A DNA stretch of 64,000 nucleotides from Herbiconiux sp. (GCF_023264855.1 NZ_JAHFUW010000004.1:62001-126000), one strand, 5' to 3'. Positions 1 to 7,800 are shown, numbered from the stretch's first letter. Numbers and translations: made by a program. Notes: a model not told the origin generated them from the letters alone.

Positions 1-708
1 GGCCGCCATGATCTCGGCGATCGCCGGCACCGAGAACGCGATCGCGCTGATCCTGGCCATGTCGGTGGCCGTGCTCACATCGTCTTCGTCGAGACCGGTG
101 GTGTCGACGACGGTGGTGTCGGTCGCTCCGTGGTCGGTCAGCCAGCGGGCGGCGGCCGTGAGGTAGGCGTCGACCGATCCGAAGGCCCAGCGAGCGAGCG
201 CGTCGGCGTGGTTGTTGCTGGAGCCCAGGAGCAGGGCCTGCAGCATCTCGCGCTGGGTCCAGCTCTCGCCCGCGGCGACCGCGACGGTGCGGGCGCTCTC
301 CGCGGTGTACTTCTGGTATCCGGCGACGTCCTCGGCGGTGACGGTGATGGCGGGCCCGGCGTCGCCGGCGGTGAGCGGCTTCGCGTCGAGCACCACCAAG
401 GCGGTGATCACCTTCGCGGATCCGCCGATCGGAACCGCCTCGGTGAGACCGCCGGTCGCGAACGGGGCGCTCGCCACGTCGGCCACGATGGCGCTCGCGC
501 CGGTCTCCGGCACCACGGGGGCGGCCGAGACGGGCGCTTCTCCGGTGCTGTCGACCACGGATGCCGTGGCGGTGGGGAGCGGACCCACCAGAGTCGCAGG
601 GCCGTACAGCCCCAGGGCCAGGATGACGACCACGCCGAGCAGGATGACGACGGCCCGCAGCGCCTTGCGCCCGGCCGTACCCGTCTGCGTGCTCGTGCTG
701 CCTGCCAT
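1..708 (-). CDS. D-alanyl-D-alanine carboxypeptidase-like protein, 3' end cut by window
   Basis: Partial gene: 236 codons are visible and the C-terminus lies beyond base 1. A short cytoplasmic N-terminus is followed by one membrane segment (about residues 19-36), so the protein is probably anchored with an extracellular domain. The domain resembles low-molecular-weight penicillin-binding proteins (peptidase S11), which trim D-Ala from peptidoglycan stem peptides. The SxN motif is present as S163-S164-N165. The expected SxxK motif is not: the segment reads VPIGGSAKVITAL, so K99 is kept but the nucleophile position (residue 96) is Gly. The KTG motif would lie outside the window. The family fold is clear; catalytic activity is doubtful. 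The ATG at 706-708 directly precedes the membrane segment and is the only sensible start. Confidence 0.85.
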   Translation of the reverse strand, partial: MAGSTSTQTGTAGRKALRAVVILLGVVVILALGLYGPATLVGPLPTATASVVDSTGEAPVSAAPVVPETGASAIVADVASAPFATGGLTEAVPIGGSAKVITALVVLDAKPLTAGDAGPAITVTAEDVAGYQKYTAESARTVAVAAGESWTQREMLQALLLGSSNNHADALARWAFGSVDAYLTAAARWLTDHGATDTTVVDTTGLDEDDVSTATDMARISAIAFSVPAIAEIMAA

Positions 709-777
709 ACGTCCAGGCTAGGGGGCGGTGCGGGGAGTTCCCGGAGCGACGCGACACCCACGGCGTGTCGAGAGCGT

Positions 778-1128
778 TCAGCCCCAGCCGAGTTCGTGCA
801 GCTTCTCGTCGTCGATTCCGTAGAAGTGGGCGATCTCGTGCACCAGGGTGATGTGCACCTGATCGCGAAGTTCGTCGAGGTCGTCGCAGACGGCCAGCAG
901 CGGCTCGCGGAACAGGAAGATGCGGTCGGGCATCTCGCCGAAGCCGTACTGCCCGCGCTCGGTGAGCGCCACGCCGTCGTAGAGGCCGAGCAGATCGAGT
1001 GAGCCGTCTTCGGGCCGGTCTTCGATCACGAACACGACGTTGTCCAGCCCGTCGAGCATGTCGTCGGGGAGTTCGTCGAGTTCGTCGCCGACGAGCTCCT
1101 CGAAGGCCTCGGCGTCGAGCTCGATCAT
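778..1128 (-). CDS. Metallopeptidase family protein (minimal zincin)
   Basis: 116-residue protein with the zinc-protease signature HEIAHFYGIDD: H97, E98 and H101, with D106 as likely third ligand (HExxHxxGxxD). The first 45 residues are very acidic. It belongs to the short actinobacterial metallopeptidase family (PF06262-like), which has no signal peptide and whose substrate is unknown. An in-frame extension upstream would run through the tRNA-His gene and the terminator at 1149-1178, so the ATG at 1126-1128 is the start. No strong Shine-Dalgarno sequence is visible. The gene reads away from tRNA-His and is probably transcribed separately from it. Confidence 0.85.
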   Translation of the reverse strand: MIELDAEAFEELVGDELDELPDDMLDGLDNVVFVIEDRPEDGSLDLLGLYDGVALTERGQYGFGEMPDRIFLFREPLLAVCDDLDELRDQVHITLVHEIAHFYGIDDEKLHELGWG

Positions 1129-1148
1129 GATGCTCCGATCCTGGATGC

Positions 1149-1178
1149 ACAAAGGGCCCGGCGAACCGGGCCCTTTGT
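1149..1178. terminator. Perfect 13-bp hairpin, terminator of tRNA-His
   Basis: Arms 1149-1161 and 1166-1178 are perfectly complementary (ACAAAGGGCCCGG and its inverse) around a CGAA tetraloop. On the minus strand it lies just after tRNA-His and before the metallopeptidase gene, and it ends in an ACAAAG/CTTTGT tract. Confidence 0.8.
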
Positions 1179-1183
1179 GGCAG

Positions 1184-1260
1184 TGGGGTGAATAACGGGA
1201 CTCGAACCCGCGACATCCGGCACCACAAGCCAGCGCTCTACCAACTGAGCTATATCCACC
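1184..1260 (-). tRNA. tRNA-His (GTG)
   Basis: Full cloverleaf on the minus strand. The acceptor stem pairs 1253-1259 with 1188-1194. An extra 5' G (base 1260) faces the discriminator C, which is the hallmark of tRNA-His. The anticodon loop TTGTGGT gives anticodon GTG. The 3' CCA is encoded (1184-1186). Confidence 0.96.
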
Positions 1261-1308
1261 ATGTTCACCCGGCAAATCGTCTTTGCAGGGCAACGAAGAA
1301 ATATTCTA

Positions 1309-1929
1309 TTACAACTTCGAGCCGAATTCGCGCACGACATCGGCCGAGATGATTTTCAGGTCGGCCGAGCTCGGCCCGGGCTCGGCGATGAACACCGCTT
1401 TGCGGTAGTACTCGAGCTCGCGGATCGACTCCAGGATGTCGGCCAGGGCGCGGTGCCCGCCGGCCTTCTCGGGCGCGTTGAAGTACACCCGGGGGAACCA
1501 GCGGCGGGAGAGCTCCTTGATGGAGGAGACGTCGATGCTGCGGTAGTGCAGGTGGCCGTCGACCCGCGGCATGAACTTGGCCAGGAAGGCACGGTCGGTG
1601 CCGATCGTGTTGCCGGCCAGAGGCGCCTGCTGCGCGGTGGGCACGTGCTTCAGGATGTACTCGAGCACCTGGTATTCGGCGTCGGCGAGGCTCACCCCGT
1701 TCGGGATCTCCTCGGAGAGACCGCTCGACTCGTGCATCTTCGTGACGAAGTCGTTCATGTTGGCCAGCGCCGAGTCGTCGGGCTTGATGACGATGCTGAA
1801 GCCGGGATCGACGATGTGCAGATCGAAGTCGGTGACCACGACCGCGACCTCGACGAGTTCGTCGATGGCGAGGTCGAGTCCGGTCATCTCGCAGTCGATC
1901 CACACCAGGCGGTCGGAGGAAGAACTCAT
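1309..1929 (-). CDS. orn: Oligoribonuclease
   Basis: 206 aa, the usual length for Orn. This 3'-5' exoribonuclease degrades 2-5 nt RNA fragments to mononucleotides in the cytoplasm, the last step of mRNA turnover, and removes pGpG in bacteria that make cyclic di-GMP. The DEDDh motifs are all visible: D12 and E14 in WIDCEMTGLD, D112 in TDRAFL, and H159 and D164 in GGHRALAD. The ATG at 1927-1929 is exactly 6 nt downstream of TAGACT (1936-1941, minus strand), so the mRNA is probably leaderless. It is divergent from the small membrane protein gene at 2015. Confidence 0.97.
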   Translation of the reverse strand: MSSSSDRLVWIDCEMTGLDLAIDELVEVAVVVTDFDLHIVDPGFSIVIKPDDSALANMNDFVTKMHESSGLSEEIPNGVSLADAEYQVLEYILKHVPTAQQAPLAGNTIGTDRAFLAKFMPRVDGHLHYRSIDVSSIKELSRRWFPRVYFNAPEKAGGHRALADILESIRELEYYRKAVFIAEPGPSSADLKIISADVVREFGSKL

Positions 1930-1935
1930 GCATCG

Positions 1936-1941
1936 AGTCTA
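1936..1941 (-). promoter_or_regulatory. Leaderless -10 element of orn
   Basis: TAGACT on the minus strand, then 6 nt to the ATG at 1929. This is the TAnnnT arrangement of leaderless actinobacterial transcripts. Confidence 0.7.
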
Positions 1942-2001
1942 GGGCCGTGGACCGACAGCCGCCCGGCGCCGGCTCGCACCCGGGTGCCGCATCCGCTCTC
2001 G

Positions 2002-2007
2002 TAGACT
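2002..2007 (+). promoter_or_regulatory. Leaderless -10 element of the gene at 2015
   Basis: TAGACT followed by 7 nt and the GTG start at 2015. It forms a divergent pair with the orn promoter 60 bp away. Confidence 0.7.
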
Positions 2008-2014
2008 GTCGGCC

Positions 2015-2233
2015 GTGATCACGACCCTCGCCATCCTGCTCATCGTCAACGCCGCCTGGAACGCGATCGTGTGGCCGCAGTTCTACAAGCGCGTCAGCCG
2101 CGACGAGCGCGCCCGGGATTCCGCGGGCAAGCCCACGACGTTCCTCATCGTGCACGCCGTGCTGATCGGCATCTCCCTGCTGATCGCCCTCGGCTCGCTG
2201 ATCGCGGCGATCGTGGCCCTCGCCTCGGCCTGA
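2015..2233 (+). CDS. Small SCO4848-like membrane protein
   Basis: 72-residue protein with two hydrophobic segments (about residues 3-20 and 43-70) joined by a charged loop. The pattern NAAWNxIVWPQF, then a basic/acidic loop, then PTTFLIVHAVL matches the small SCO4848 family of actinobacterial membrane proteins, whose function is unknown. The GTG start is fixed by the leaderless -10 at 2002-2007; no Shine-Dalgarno precedes it. The gene is followed by the iron box at 2264 and is not obviously part of the haem locus. Confidence 0.7.
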   Translation: MITTLAILLIVNAAWNAIVWPQFYKRVSRDERARDSAGKPTTFLIVHAVLIGISLLIALGSLIAAIVALASA

Positions 2234-2263
2234 TCCGGTCCCGCTTTTCACCTCTTGTAATTA

Positions 2264-2282
2264 GGTTAGCCTTACCTACATA
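2264..2282 (+). promoter_or_regulatory. DtxR/IdeR-type iron box
   Basis: TTAGGTTAGCCTTACCTAC matches the DtxR/IdeR consensus TTAGGTTAGGCTAACCTAA at 16 of 19 positions. It lies about 80 bp before the first of two secreted-protein genes and overlaps an AT-rich candidate promoter (TACATAATTG at 2279-2288). Inference: iron-replete repression of the genes at 2361 and 3490. Confidence 0.85.
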
Positions 2283-2360
2283 ATTGCGGTGACGGCACCC
2301 GCCGTCCGCATGATGTGTCCGAGCTCGTGCGTGTTCCTGCACACAGAAGGACACTCTGTA

Positions 2361-3311
2361 ATGAGCACACTCGACACGCTGCCCGCGCCCCGGCGCCGGC
2401 GGTTCACCCGCTTCGGGATCGCGGCCCTGGCCGCGGCCGCCGTCGCCCTCTCCGGACTGGGTGCCGCACCCGCCTTCGCGGCGCCCGGCGCCGTGCTGGT
2501 CACGGGAGGCCCCACCCTGAACGTCTCGCCGACCTCGAGCGTCGGCGTGGGCACGGTGCTCACGATCACCGGCTCGGGCTACGACGCCACGACGATCTCG
2601 CCCTCCACCGGCCAGGTCGCCGGTTTCTACCTCTCCGTCGGATCGGTCGACACCACGAACGGCTGGCGTCCCTCGCTCAGCAAGCCCTCTTCGAGCCGCG
2701 TCGAGACCCAGACCATCTGGGTGCACCCCGGCGGAACCGGCACGGGGCAGGCGAACCTGACCGCATCCGGAACCTTCAGCACCACGATCACCGTGGCGAC
2801 GCAGTACACCAAGCCGAGCGGATACACCTCGGCCGTGTTCACGATCGGCGCCCACGGGGTGGCGAACGCCGCCCAGGAGCAGGGTCGCGAGATCGGCTAC
2901 ACCGGCGCCTACACGGCCCCGCCCGCGACCGGCACCGGCACCCCGGCGCTCGCGGTCACCAAGAACACGGCCACCAGCACCTACTACGTGTCGGGATCCG
3001 GGTACGGCGGAGCCACCGCGGTGGGCGTCTACGCCTCGATCGGCGTGATCGACACCACCAACGGCTGGCAGCCCTCGGCGGGCAAGCCCACCAGCTCGCG
3101 CGTCGCATCCGACACCCTCTGGGTATGGAGCGGTGGCCCCAGCACGCCCGCCGGCGGCCAGGCGAAGCTCACCAGCGGTGCCTTCGCCGTCTCGCTCAGC
3201 TACGCCTCGCTGCCGGCCCTTCCCGCCGGCTTCAGCTACGCGATCTACACGGTCGGCGCCCACGGTTCGGCCAACGCCGCCGTCGAGAAGGCCGTGCTGA
3301 TCACCCCGTAG
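2361..3311 (+). CDS. Secreted two-repeat protein under iron-box control
   Basis: 316 aa. The N-terminus is basic (PRRRRFTRF), then a hydrophobic core and APAFAAPG, a Sec signal peptide probably cleaved near residue 40. The mature part holds two diverged copies of a domain of about 115-120 residues (roughly 55-175 and 205-310). Each contains an SGxGY turn, a DTTNGWxPS motif, a KPxSSRV motif, and ends in (I/V)GAHGxANAAxE. There is no sorting signal and no membrane anchor, so it is likely secreted or held by a partner. The ATG at 2361 follows GAAGGACACTCTGTA; upstream in-frame codons overlap the leader. The gene lies directly downstream of a DtxR/IdeR box and upstream of an HtaA-domain protein, so a role in haem or iron capture is inferred. 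I cannot assign a biochemical function. Confidence 0.7.
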   Translation: MSTLDTLPAPRRRRFTRFGIAALAAAAVALSGLGAAPAFAAPGAVLVTGGPTLNVSPTSSVGVGTVLTITGSGYDATTISPSTGQVAGFYLSVGSVDTTNGWRPSLSKPSSSRVETQTIWVHPGGTGTGQANLTASGTFSTTITVATQYTKPSGYTSAVFTIGAHGVANAAQEQGREIGYTGAYTAPPATGTGTPALAVTKNTATSTYYVSGSGYGGATAVGVYASIGVIDTTNGWQPSAGKPTSSRVASDTLWVWSGGPSTPAGGQAKLTSGAFAVSLSYASLPALPAGFSYAIYTVGAHGSANAAVEKAVLITP

Positions 3312-3489
3312 AAGACCCGCCGGACCGGTGACCGGTTCCGGCATCCGACTGCGGCCACGGCCGGTGGGGCTCGGACGCCCGCCGGTCGTGGTCGCGCCCG
3401 CGCGCTGCGGCGAACCCGGTTCCGCACCCGTCGACTCCCTTCGCTCACCCACTCCGACTAGATCACCCACTCCGACCCAGAGGACCCTC

Positions 3490-6336
3490 GTGAAACGACC
3501 CCCGATCCCCACTCATCGCCGACGAGGTGCCGCCCTCGTCGCGGTCGCCGCAGCCGCGTTCCTCGTCGGCGGGGCGCTGCCGGCCACCGTCGGCGCGGAA
3601 TCCGCTCGCGCGGCCGGTGCATCCAGCTCCGTCACCGTGCCGGCGAACGTCGGCGAGGGATCGACGTTCACGGTCTCCAAGACCACGGGACTGATCGACG
3701 GCGAGGTGATCACGATCACCGGCCGCATCCAGGAACCGGCCAGCGACACCCCGTCGAGCGTGGGATTCGCCCAGACCGGCACCACCTACCCCAGCTCGGT
3801 GATCCAGATCACCGACACGCCCGTGTCGACCGGCAGCTCGGTGCCCGACTCCGAGGAGGGCTGGTCGCTCGTGACCGCCGAACTGACGGTGCACACGGCG
3901 TTCACCACGCCCGACGATCAGGGCAATCCCTCGGTGTCGTTCGGGGACACCGACTACGACTGCCTCGTGCAGCAGTGCTTCTTGGCAGTGGGCAACGGCC
4001 ACTGGGCCGGGGGCGACCAGGGTCTGCCGTTCGCCGTCGCCAACCTGCCCTGGAACGTCGTGAACTGGGTGCCGATCTCGTTCGCGGGCGGCAACCCCGA
4101 GCTCACCCGCGACCAGGCCCCGGTGTTCGCGCAGCAGCCCTCCGCCGTGTCGGTGGACCAGGGCGAGCAGGCCGTGTTCACGGCGTCGGCGATCGGGCTC
4201 CCCGCGCCGAGCATCCGCTGGCAGACCAGCGCCGACGACGGCGCGAGCTGGACCGATGTTCCGGATGCCACGGATCCGACCCTCTCGGTGACGGCCTCCG
4301 CCACCGACGACGGACGGCTGTACCAGGCCGTCGCGAGCAGCCGGCAGGGGGAGATCGTGTCGAACGCGGCGGCGCTGACCGTCGTCGCCGCTCCGGCCCA
4401 GCCCGGCGACGAGCTGCGCGATCCGCTCGGAACCGTGGGCAGCTGGGTGCAGTTGAGTCAGAGCACCGACCTGGCCGACGGCCAGACGATCTCGATCGAG
4501 GCGGAGTACTCCGGCATCCCGGCCCCGGTCTCCGGTGCCATCATCGTGTCGCAGGCGGGCATTCCCTTCGACATGTTCGCGATGAGCCGGATGGTGACCG
4601 AGTCGCAGGCGGTCTGGCTCGACTGGGAGCCGCTCGGCAACGACCGCTGGCACGCGACCGGCGAATACAGCGTGCGTTCCGCCTTGGCGAACGACCGCGA
4701 CTACGAGTACGAGTTCCAGCAGGAGGACAACGCTCTGAAGCCGGAGGGCTTCGATTGCCTCAGCCAGCAGTGCTACCTCGAGATCGGCGGCCAGGGGTAC
4801 CGCACCGACGGCACCTTCATCCTCCCCGGTGAGGGCGACGGGGACTCCGAGCTGGCCCACCTGATGCCGGTGCGCAGCATCTACGACCCGTCGAACACGG
4901 TCAGCATCCCGCTCGGATTCGCCGGTGGCGGCTTCGAGCCCGCCGAGCGATCCGCTCCCGCCATCACGCAGCAGCCCGTCGGGGTGAGCGTCGAGGAGAA
5001 CTTCGGAGCGACCTTCAATACGGCGGCCACGGGCTACCCGGCGCCGGCCTACACCTGGCAGCGCAGCGTCGACGGCGGTCGCACCTGGACCACCATCGGC
5101 GGGGCGACCGCGGCCGAGTACACCGCCACCGCGACCCTCGACCGCAACGGCACGCAGTACCGCGCGCGCATCTCGAACGCGCTCGGCACCGTCTTCACCG
5201 ATGCCGTCGTGCTCACGGTGACGGATGCTCCCGACATCGCCCCGAAGGGCGTCTCGCTGGATTGGACCGGCAGCGCCGAGATGCAGGCCATGTCGCCCGC
5301 GCGCACGGCGAACTACTTCTCGGCGGGTTCCTCCGACGGAACCCAGGCCGGCTACGCCAACGTGGCCGACGACACCGTGATCGTGCGCCGCACGGCGGCG
5401 GGAACCGAGCAGGCCGCGAGCTACGCGAACCGGGAACTGCACACCAAGGAGGGCGGCACGCAGATCGTCCGCTTGCAGAACGGAACGGCGGAGCTCGACT
5501 CCGACGGCGCCGGCACCATCAGCTGGGACTCGTCCTGGACGGTGAACTTCTACGGCGGCTACGTGCCCTTCACGATCAGCGATCCGGTGCTCAGCATCGA
5601 TGCGTCGGGCGCGGGCACCCTCACGGCCGACGTCGCGGGCTATGCGGCGAGCATGGACGACCCGACCGTGAAGACGCCCCTGGAACCCGTGCCCGACGTC
5701 GTGGTGTCGACCTTCTCGGACGCCTCGTACGCGGACGGCACGCTCACCGTGCAGCCCGACTACGCGGGCGTCGAGGTCGAGGTCGACTCCACCCACGCGC
5801 CTCAGGTGCGCACCGGGGCGTTCTGGGGATCGTGGCCGCAGTCGTGGGTCGACTTCCAGTTCTCGACCGGCCTCTCGTCGTACTGGTACAGCTCGGGCGG
5901 ATCGGCCGACGCGGCGAAGCCCGCGAGCAGCTTCCGGGTGAGCGGCATCGTGCTGCCGGATGCGCCGGAGCCGACCGCGACGCCGGAACCGACGGCGACA
6001 CCTGAGCCGTCCGTGACGCCGACACCGGAACCGACGGCGACGCCGGAACCGACCGAGACGCCTGAGCCGACGGCGACGCCGGAGCCGTCCGTGACGCCGG
6101 AGCCGTCTCCCACGGCCTCGGCTGTGCCCACGGGCACCGGCACCCCGACCGCGGCACCCGGGGCGGGAGATCCGGCCGGTTCCGACGGCGATGCCGGAAC
6201 GGCGTCGTCAGGGTCGGGCGGTGACCTCGCGAGCACCGGATCCGCGCCTCTGGCGGGCATCCTGATCGCCGTCGTCCTGCTGGCCGCCGGCGCCGGTCTT
6301 GTGGTGCGACGCCGGGAGACCATCCGCCGCGGCTGA
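3490..6336 (+). CDS. Cell-wall-anchored HtaA-domain haem-binding protein with Ig-like domains
   Basis: 948 aa, multidomain surface protein. In order: Sec signal peptide (to about residue 40); a beta domain with a DGEVITITG turn and a CxxxxC pair (DCLVQQC); an Ig-like domain (about 210-300, SIRWQTSADDG); a second copy of the beta domain with DCLSQQC; a second Ig-like domain (about 490-580, YTWQRSVDGG); an HtaA-type domain (about 586-817, beginning LDWTGS, with YVPFTISDP and GAGTLTADV); a Pro-Glu-Thr repeat stalk (about 820-880); and a sorting signal LASTG, hydrophobic helix and RRR tail. HtaA domains bind haem in Corynebacterium. The LAxTG motif predicts anchoring by a class E sortase. The GTG start at 3490 has AGAGGAC upstream. 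The hmuTUV permease genes normally found with htaA are not in the window. Confidence 0.85.
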   Translation: MKRPPIPTHRRRGAALVAVAAAAFLVGGALPATVGAESARAAGASSSVTVPANVGEGSTFTVSKTTGLIDGEVITITGRIQEPASDTPSSVGFAQTGTTYPSSVIQITDTPVSTGSSVPDSEEGWSLVTAELTVHTAFTTPDDQGNPSVSFGDTDYDCLVQQCFLAVGNGHWAGGDQGLPFAVANLPWNVVNWVPISFAGGNPELTRDQAPVFAQQPSAVSVDQGEQAVFTASAIGLPAPSIRWQTSADDGASWTDVPDATDPTLSVTASATDDGRLYQAVASSRQGEIVSNAAALTVVAAPAQPGDELRDPLGTVGSWVQLSQSTDLADGQTISIEAEYSGIPAPVSGAIIVSQAGIPFDMFAMSRMVTESQAVWLDWEPLGNDRWHATGEYSVRSALANDRDYEYEFQQEDNALKPEGFDCLSQQCYLEIGGQGYRTDGTFILPGEGDGDSELAHLMPVRSIYDPSNTVSIPLGFAGGGFEPAERSAPAITQQPVGVSVEENFGATFNTAATGYPAPAYTWQRSVDGGRTWTTIGGATAAEYTATATLDRNGTQYRARISNALGTVFTDAVVLTVTDAPDIAPKGVSLDWTGSAEMQAMSPARTANYFSAGSSDGTQAGYANVADDTVIVRRTAAGTEQAASYANRELHTKEGGTQIVRLQNGTAELDSDGAGTISWDSSWTVNFYGGYVPFTISDPVLSIDASGAGTLTADVAGYAASMDDPTVKTPLEPVPDVVVSTFSDASYADGTLTVQPDYAGVEVEVDSTHAPQVRTGAFWGSWPQSWVDFQFSTGLSSYWYSSGGSADAAKPASSFRVSGIVLPDAPEPTATPEPTATPEPSVTPTPEPTATPEPTETPEPTATPEPSVTPEPSPTASAVPTGTGTPTAAPGAGDPAGSDGDAGTASSGSGGDLASTGSAPLAGILIAVVLLAAGAGLVVRRRETIRRG
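5965..6114 (+). repeat. Degenerate in-frame PEPT/PTATPEPS repeats
   Basis: Tandem degenerate units of 12-18 nt (ccgacggcgacgccggaa and variants) encode a Pro-Glu-Thr-rich stalk that spaces the HtaA domain from the cell-wall anchor. Such repeats are prone to length change. Confidence 0.85.
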
Positions 6337-6350
6337 GTCGTCCAGAACGC

Positions 6351-6384
6351 GAAAGAGCCCCTCGTGCTGTGAGGGGCTCTCTTC
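6351..6384 (+). terminator. Terminator of the HtaA-protein gene
   Basis: AGAGCCCCTC (6354-6363) pairs with GAGGGGCTCT (6371-6380) around a 7-nt loop. It starts 14 nt after the stop codon and is followed by CTTCGT. Confidence 0.8.
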
Positions 6385-6423
6385 GTGGTGGGAGGTCTTG
6401 CCGGTCGCAGCCGGATGCGAGTG

Positions 6424-6496
6424 TGCCCCTGGCTGGATTCGAACCAGCGACAAACGGATTAGAAGGCCGGTGCTCTATCCACTGAGCTACAGGGGC
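6424..6496 (-). tRNA. tRNA-Arg (TCT)
   Basis: 73-nt cloverleaf on the minus strand. Acceptor GCCCCTG pairs with CAGGGGC, the D-arm is GCTC/GAGC, and the T-arm is GCTGG-TTCGAAT-CCAGC. The anticodon loop CTTCTAA reads AGA codons. The anticodon stem has only three Watson-Crick pairs, with C-U oppositions at 27-43 and 31-39. CCA is not encoded. Confidence 0.9.
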
Positions 6497-6576
6497 GACG
6501 CACAAAGCGTACTACGGCTGCCCCGGCCCCCTCGGGTGGCTCGGGGATCCGTCGGCACGGAGCCCCGCGCGTGCCC

Positions 6577-7473
6577 TCAGTCGGTCGAGGTGCTGCGCGG
6601 CGGGAAGGCGTTGACGGGCGGCGGAACCTCGCCGGCCGACCGGGCCTCACCCGGGTCGGTGGTGAGCTCGAGGTCGCCGAGCGGTGAGGCCGGGGTGGCC
6701 GTGCTGCCGGCCGGTGCCACCCCGCGGGTGCCGGTTCCGGATGCCACCTGCTGCACGGTCGGGCGCGGTTCGTGCGTGGGCGGCAGCGGTGCCGACGGGG
6801 CGAGCGGTGTCGAATAGACCTGAGTGGCGACCGGGCTCGCCGACGGAGCGGACGGCGCCGTCGTGGCCGGGGCGGCCGCGTCGGACGAACCTGCGGCGGC
6901 CGGATCGGTGTACTGGGCGTGGTGCTGCTGGGCGACCCAGGCATCCTGATGGGCGAGAAGCTCGCGCTCGGTGGAGGCGTCTTCGACGGCCCAGCGCTCC
7001 AGGTCGCTCTGGAAGACCCGCTTGGCGCGACCCGGCTTCTGCTGCCACTCGATCAAGCGGTCGCGGAACTCGAACACCGCGGGCTCGACCTGGTAGCCGA
7101 AGGTGGCCGAGTTGCGCTTCATCTCGGCCAAGGCGTGCGCCGCCCAGTTCGCGGCCACGTCCGCGCCCTTGATGGGCAGCAGGCGCACCTGGATGTCGGC
7201 CTGACCCGTGGCGCGGTCGGAGAGGATCTGCTCCTGCGGCGTGAGCGAATTCCAGACGGAGGCCTGCTCGGCCGCATCGATCAGGGAGGCGATGGCCGAG
7301 ATCTTGAGCTCGCGGTCGTGCTTGGCGAGCAGGCTCTTCACCGCGGAGCGCGCGATCCAGGCGGCCAGCAGACCCGCCACGATGATCGCGAGGGCCGGCA
7401 GCACGATGCTCGAGACGACGTACTCTCCGCTCGAGGACTCGAGCCACCGGACGAAACCATTCCACCATTCCAT
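6577..7473 (-). CDS. Membrane-anchored hypothetical protein with Pro/Ala-rich tail
   Basis: 298 aa, not recognised beyond its topology. One transmembrane segment (about residues 20-42) follows a short Trp-rich N-terminus. It is followed by a charged, probably helical region (about 43-185) and an extended Ala/Pro/Ser/Thr-rich tail to the end. Such proteins occur in Microbacteriaceae without a known role. The ATG at 7471-7473 is chosen because TAGTGT lies 7 nt upstream (7481-7486), the leaderless pattern; an in-frame GTG at 7480-7482 would overlap the -10. It lies between tRNA-Arg and a small gene on the same strand. Confidence 0.6.
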   Translation of the reverse strand: MEWWNGFVRWLESSSGEYVVSSIVLPALAIIVAGLLAAWIARSAVKSLLAKHDRELKISAIASLIDAAEQASVWNSLTPQEQILSDRATGQADIQVRLLPIKGADVAANWAAHALAEMKRNSATFGYQVEPAVFEFRDRLIEWQQKPGRAKRVFQSDLERWAVEDASTERELLAHQDAWVAQQHHAQYTDPAAAGSSDAAAPATTAPSAPSASPVATQVYSTPLAPSAPLPPTHEPRPTVQQVASGTGTRGVAPAGSTATPASPLGDLELTTDPGEARSAGEVPPPVNAFPPRSTSTD

Positions 7474-7480
7474 GTGCCGC

Positions 7481-7486
7481 ACACTA
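7481..7486 (-). promoter_or_regulatory. Leaderless -10 element of the gene starting at 7473
   Basis: TAGTGT on the minus strand, 7 nt before the ATG. The position decides the start codon. Confidence 0.6.
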
Positions 7487-7536
7487 CCCCGCGGTTCTGC
7501 CGAGGCCGCGCCGAAGCGCCGGTGTCGCCCGAACTG

Positions 7537-7755
7537 TCATCGCAGGGCCTCCACCGCATCCGCACGCTGCCAGAACTCGCCGAACTCGACGAGCCGCGCT
7601 GTCCCGAGCAGCCGGCGTGCACGAAAGCGGGGTACGCCGTCGCTCTCGAACTCCTCCACGTAGCCGAGCACGACTCCGGATGGCGCGATCACCCGCCAGT
7701 ACCCCTGACGGATGCGGTGCAACTCGGGGCCGAGGGTGCGTGTGATGGTGGTCAT
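7537..7755 (-). CDS. Small hypothetical protein
   Basis: 72 residues (MTTITRTLG...), hydrophilic, with no signal peptide or known motif. Its WRVIAPSGVVLGYVEEF stretch looks like a small beta-sheet fold. The ATG at 7753-7755 has TACCTT 6 nt upstream (7762-7767), so a leaderless mRNA is likely. The start region is divergent from msrA, whose promoter lies within 40 bp. A longer in-frame reading into the msrA coding sequence has no support. Confidence 0.6.
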   Translation of the reverse strand: MTTITRTLGPELHRIRQGYWRVIAPSGVVLGYVEEFESDGVPRFRARRLLGTARLVEFGEFWQRADAVEALR

Positions 7756-7761
7756 GTCTCG

Positions 7762-7767
7762 AAGGTA
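7762..7767 (-). promoter_or_regulatory. Leaderless -10 element of the gene starting at 7755
   Basis: TACCTT on the minus strand, 6 nt before the ATG at 7755. Confidence 0.5.
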
Positions 7768-7794
7768 GGCGGCACCACCGACATCCGGCCCGGC

Positions 7795-7800
7795 TAGAAT
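7795..7800 (+). promoter_or_regulatory. Leaderless -10 element of msrA
   Basis: TAGAAT followed by 6 nt and the ATG at 7807. Confidence 0.7.

Noticed and set aside
3312-3489. A gene or riboswitch between the two iron-box proteins
   Set aside because: The 178 bp contain only an imperfect GC-rich hairpin (about 3320-3343) and short repeats (cactccgac); no start with a ribosome binding site and no known riboswitch core.
5965-6114. Short regular repeats that could suggest a CRISPR array
   Set aside because: The units are contiguous, in frame and encode a PEPT stalk; there are no unique spacers.
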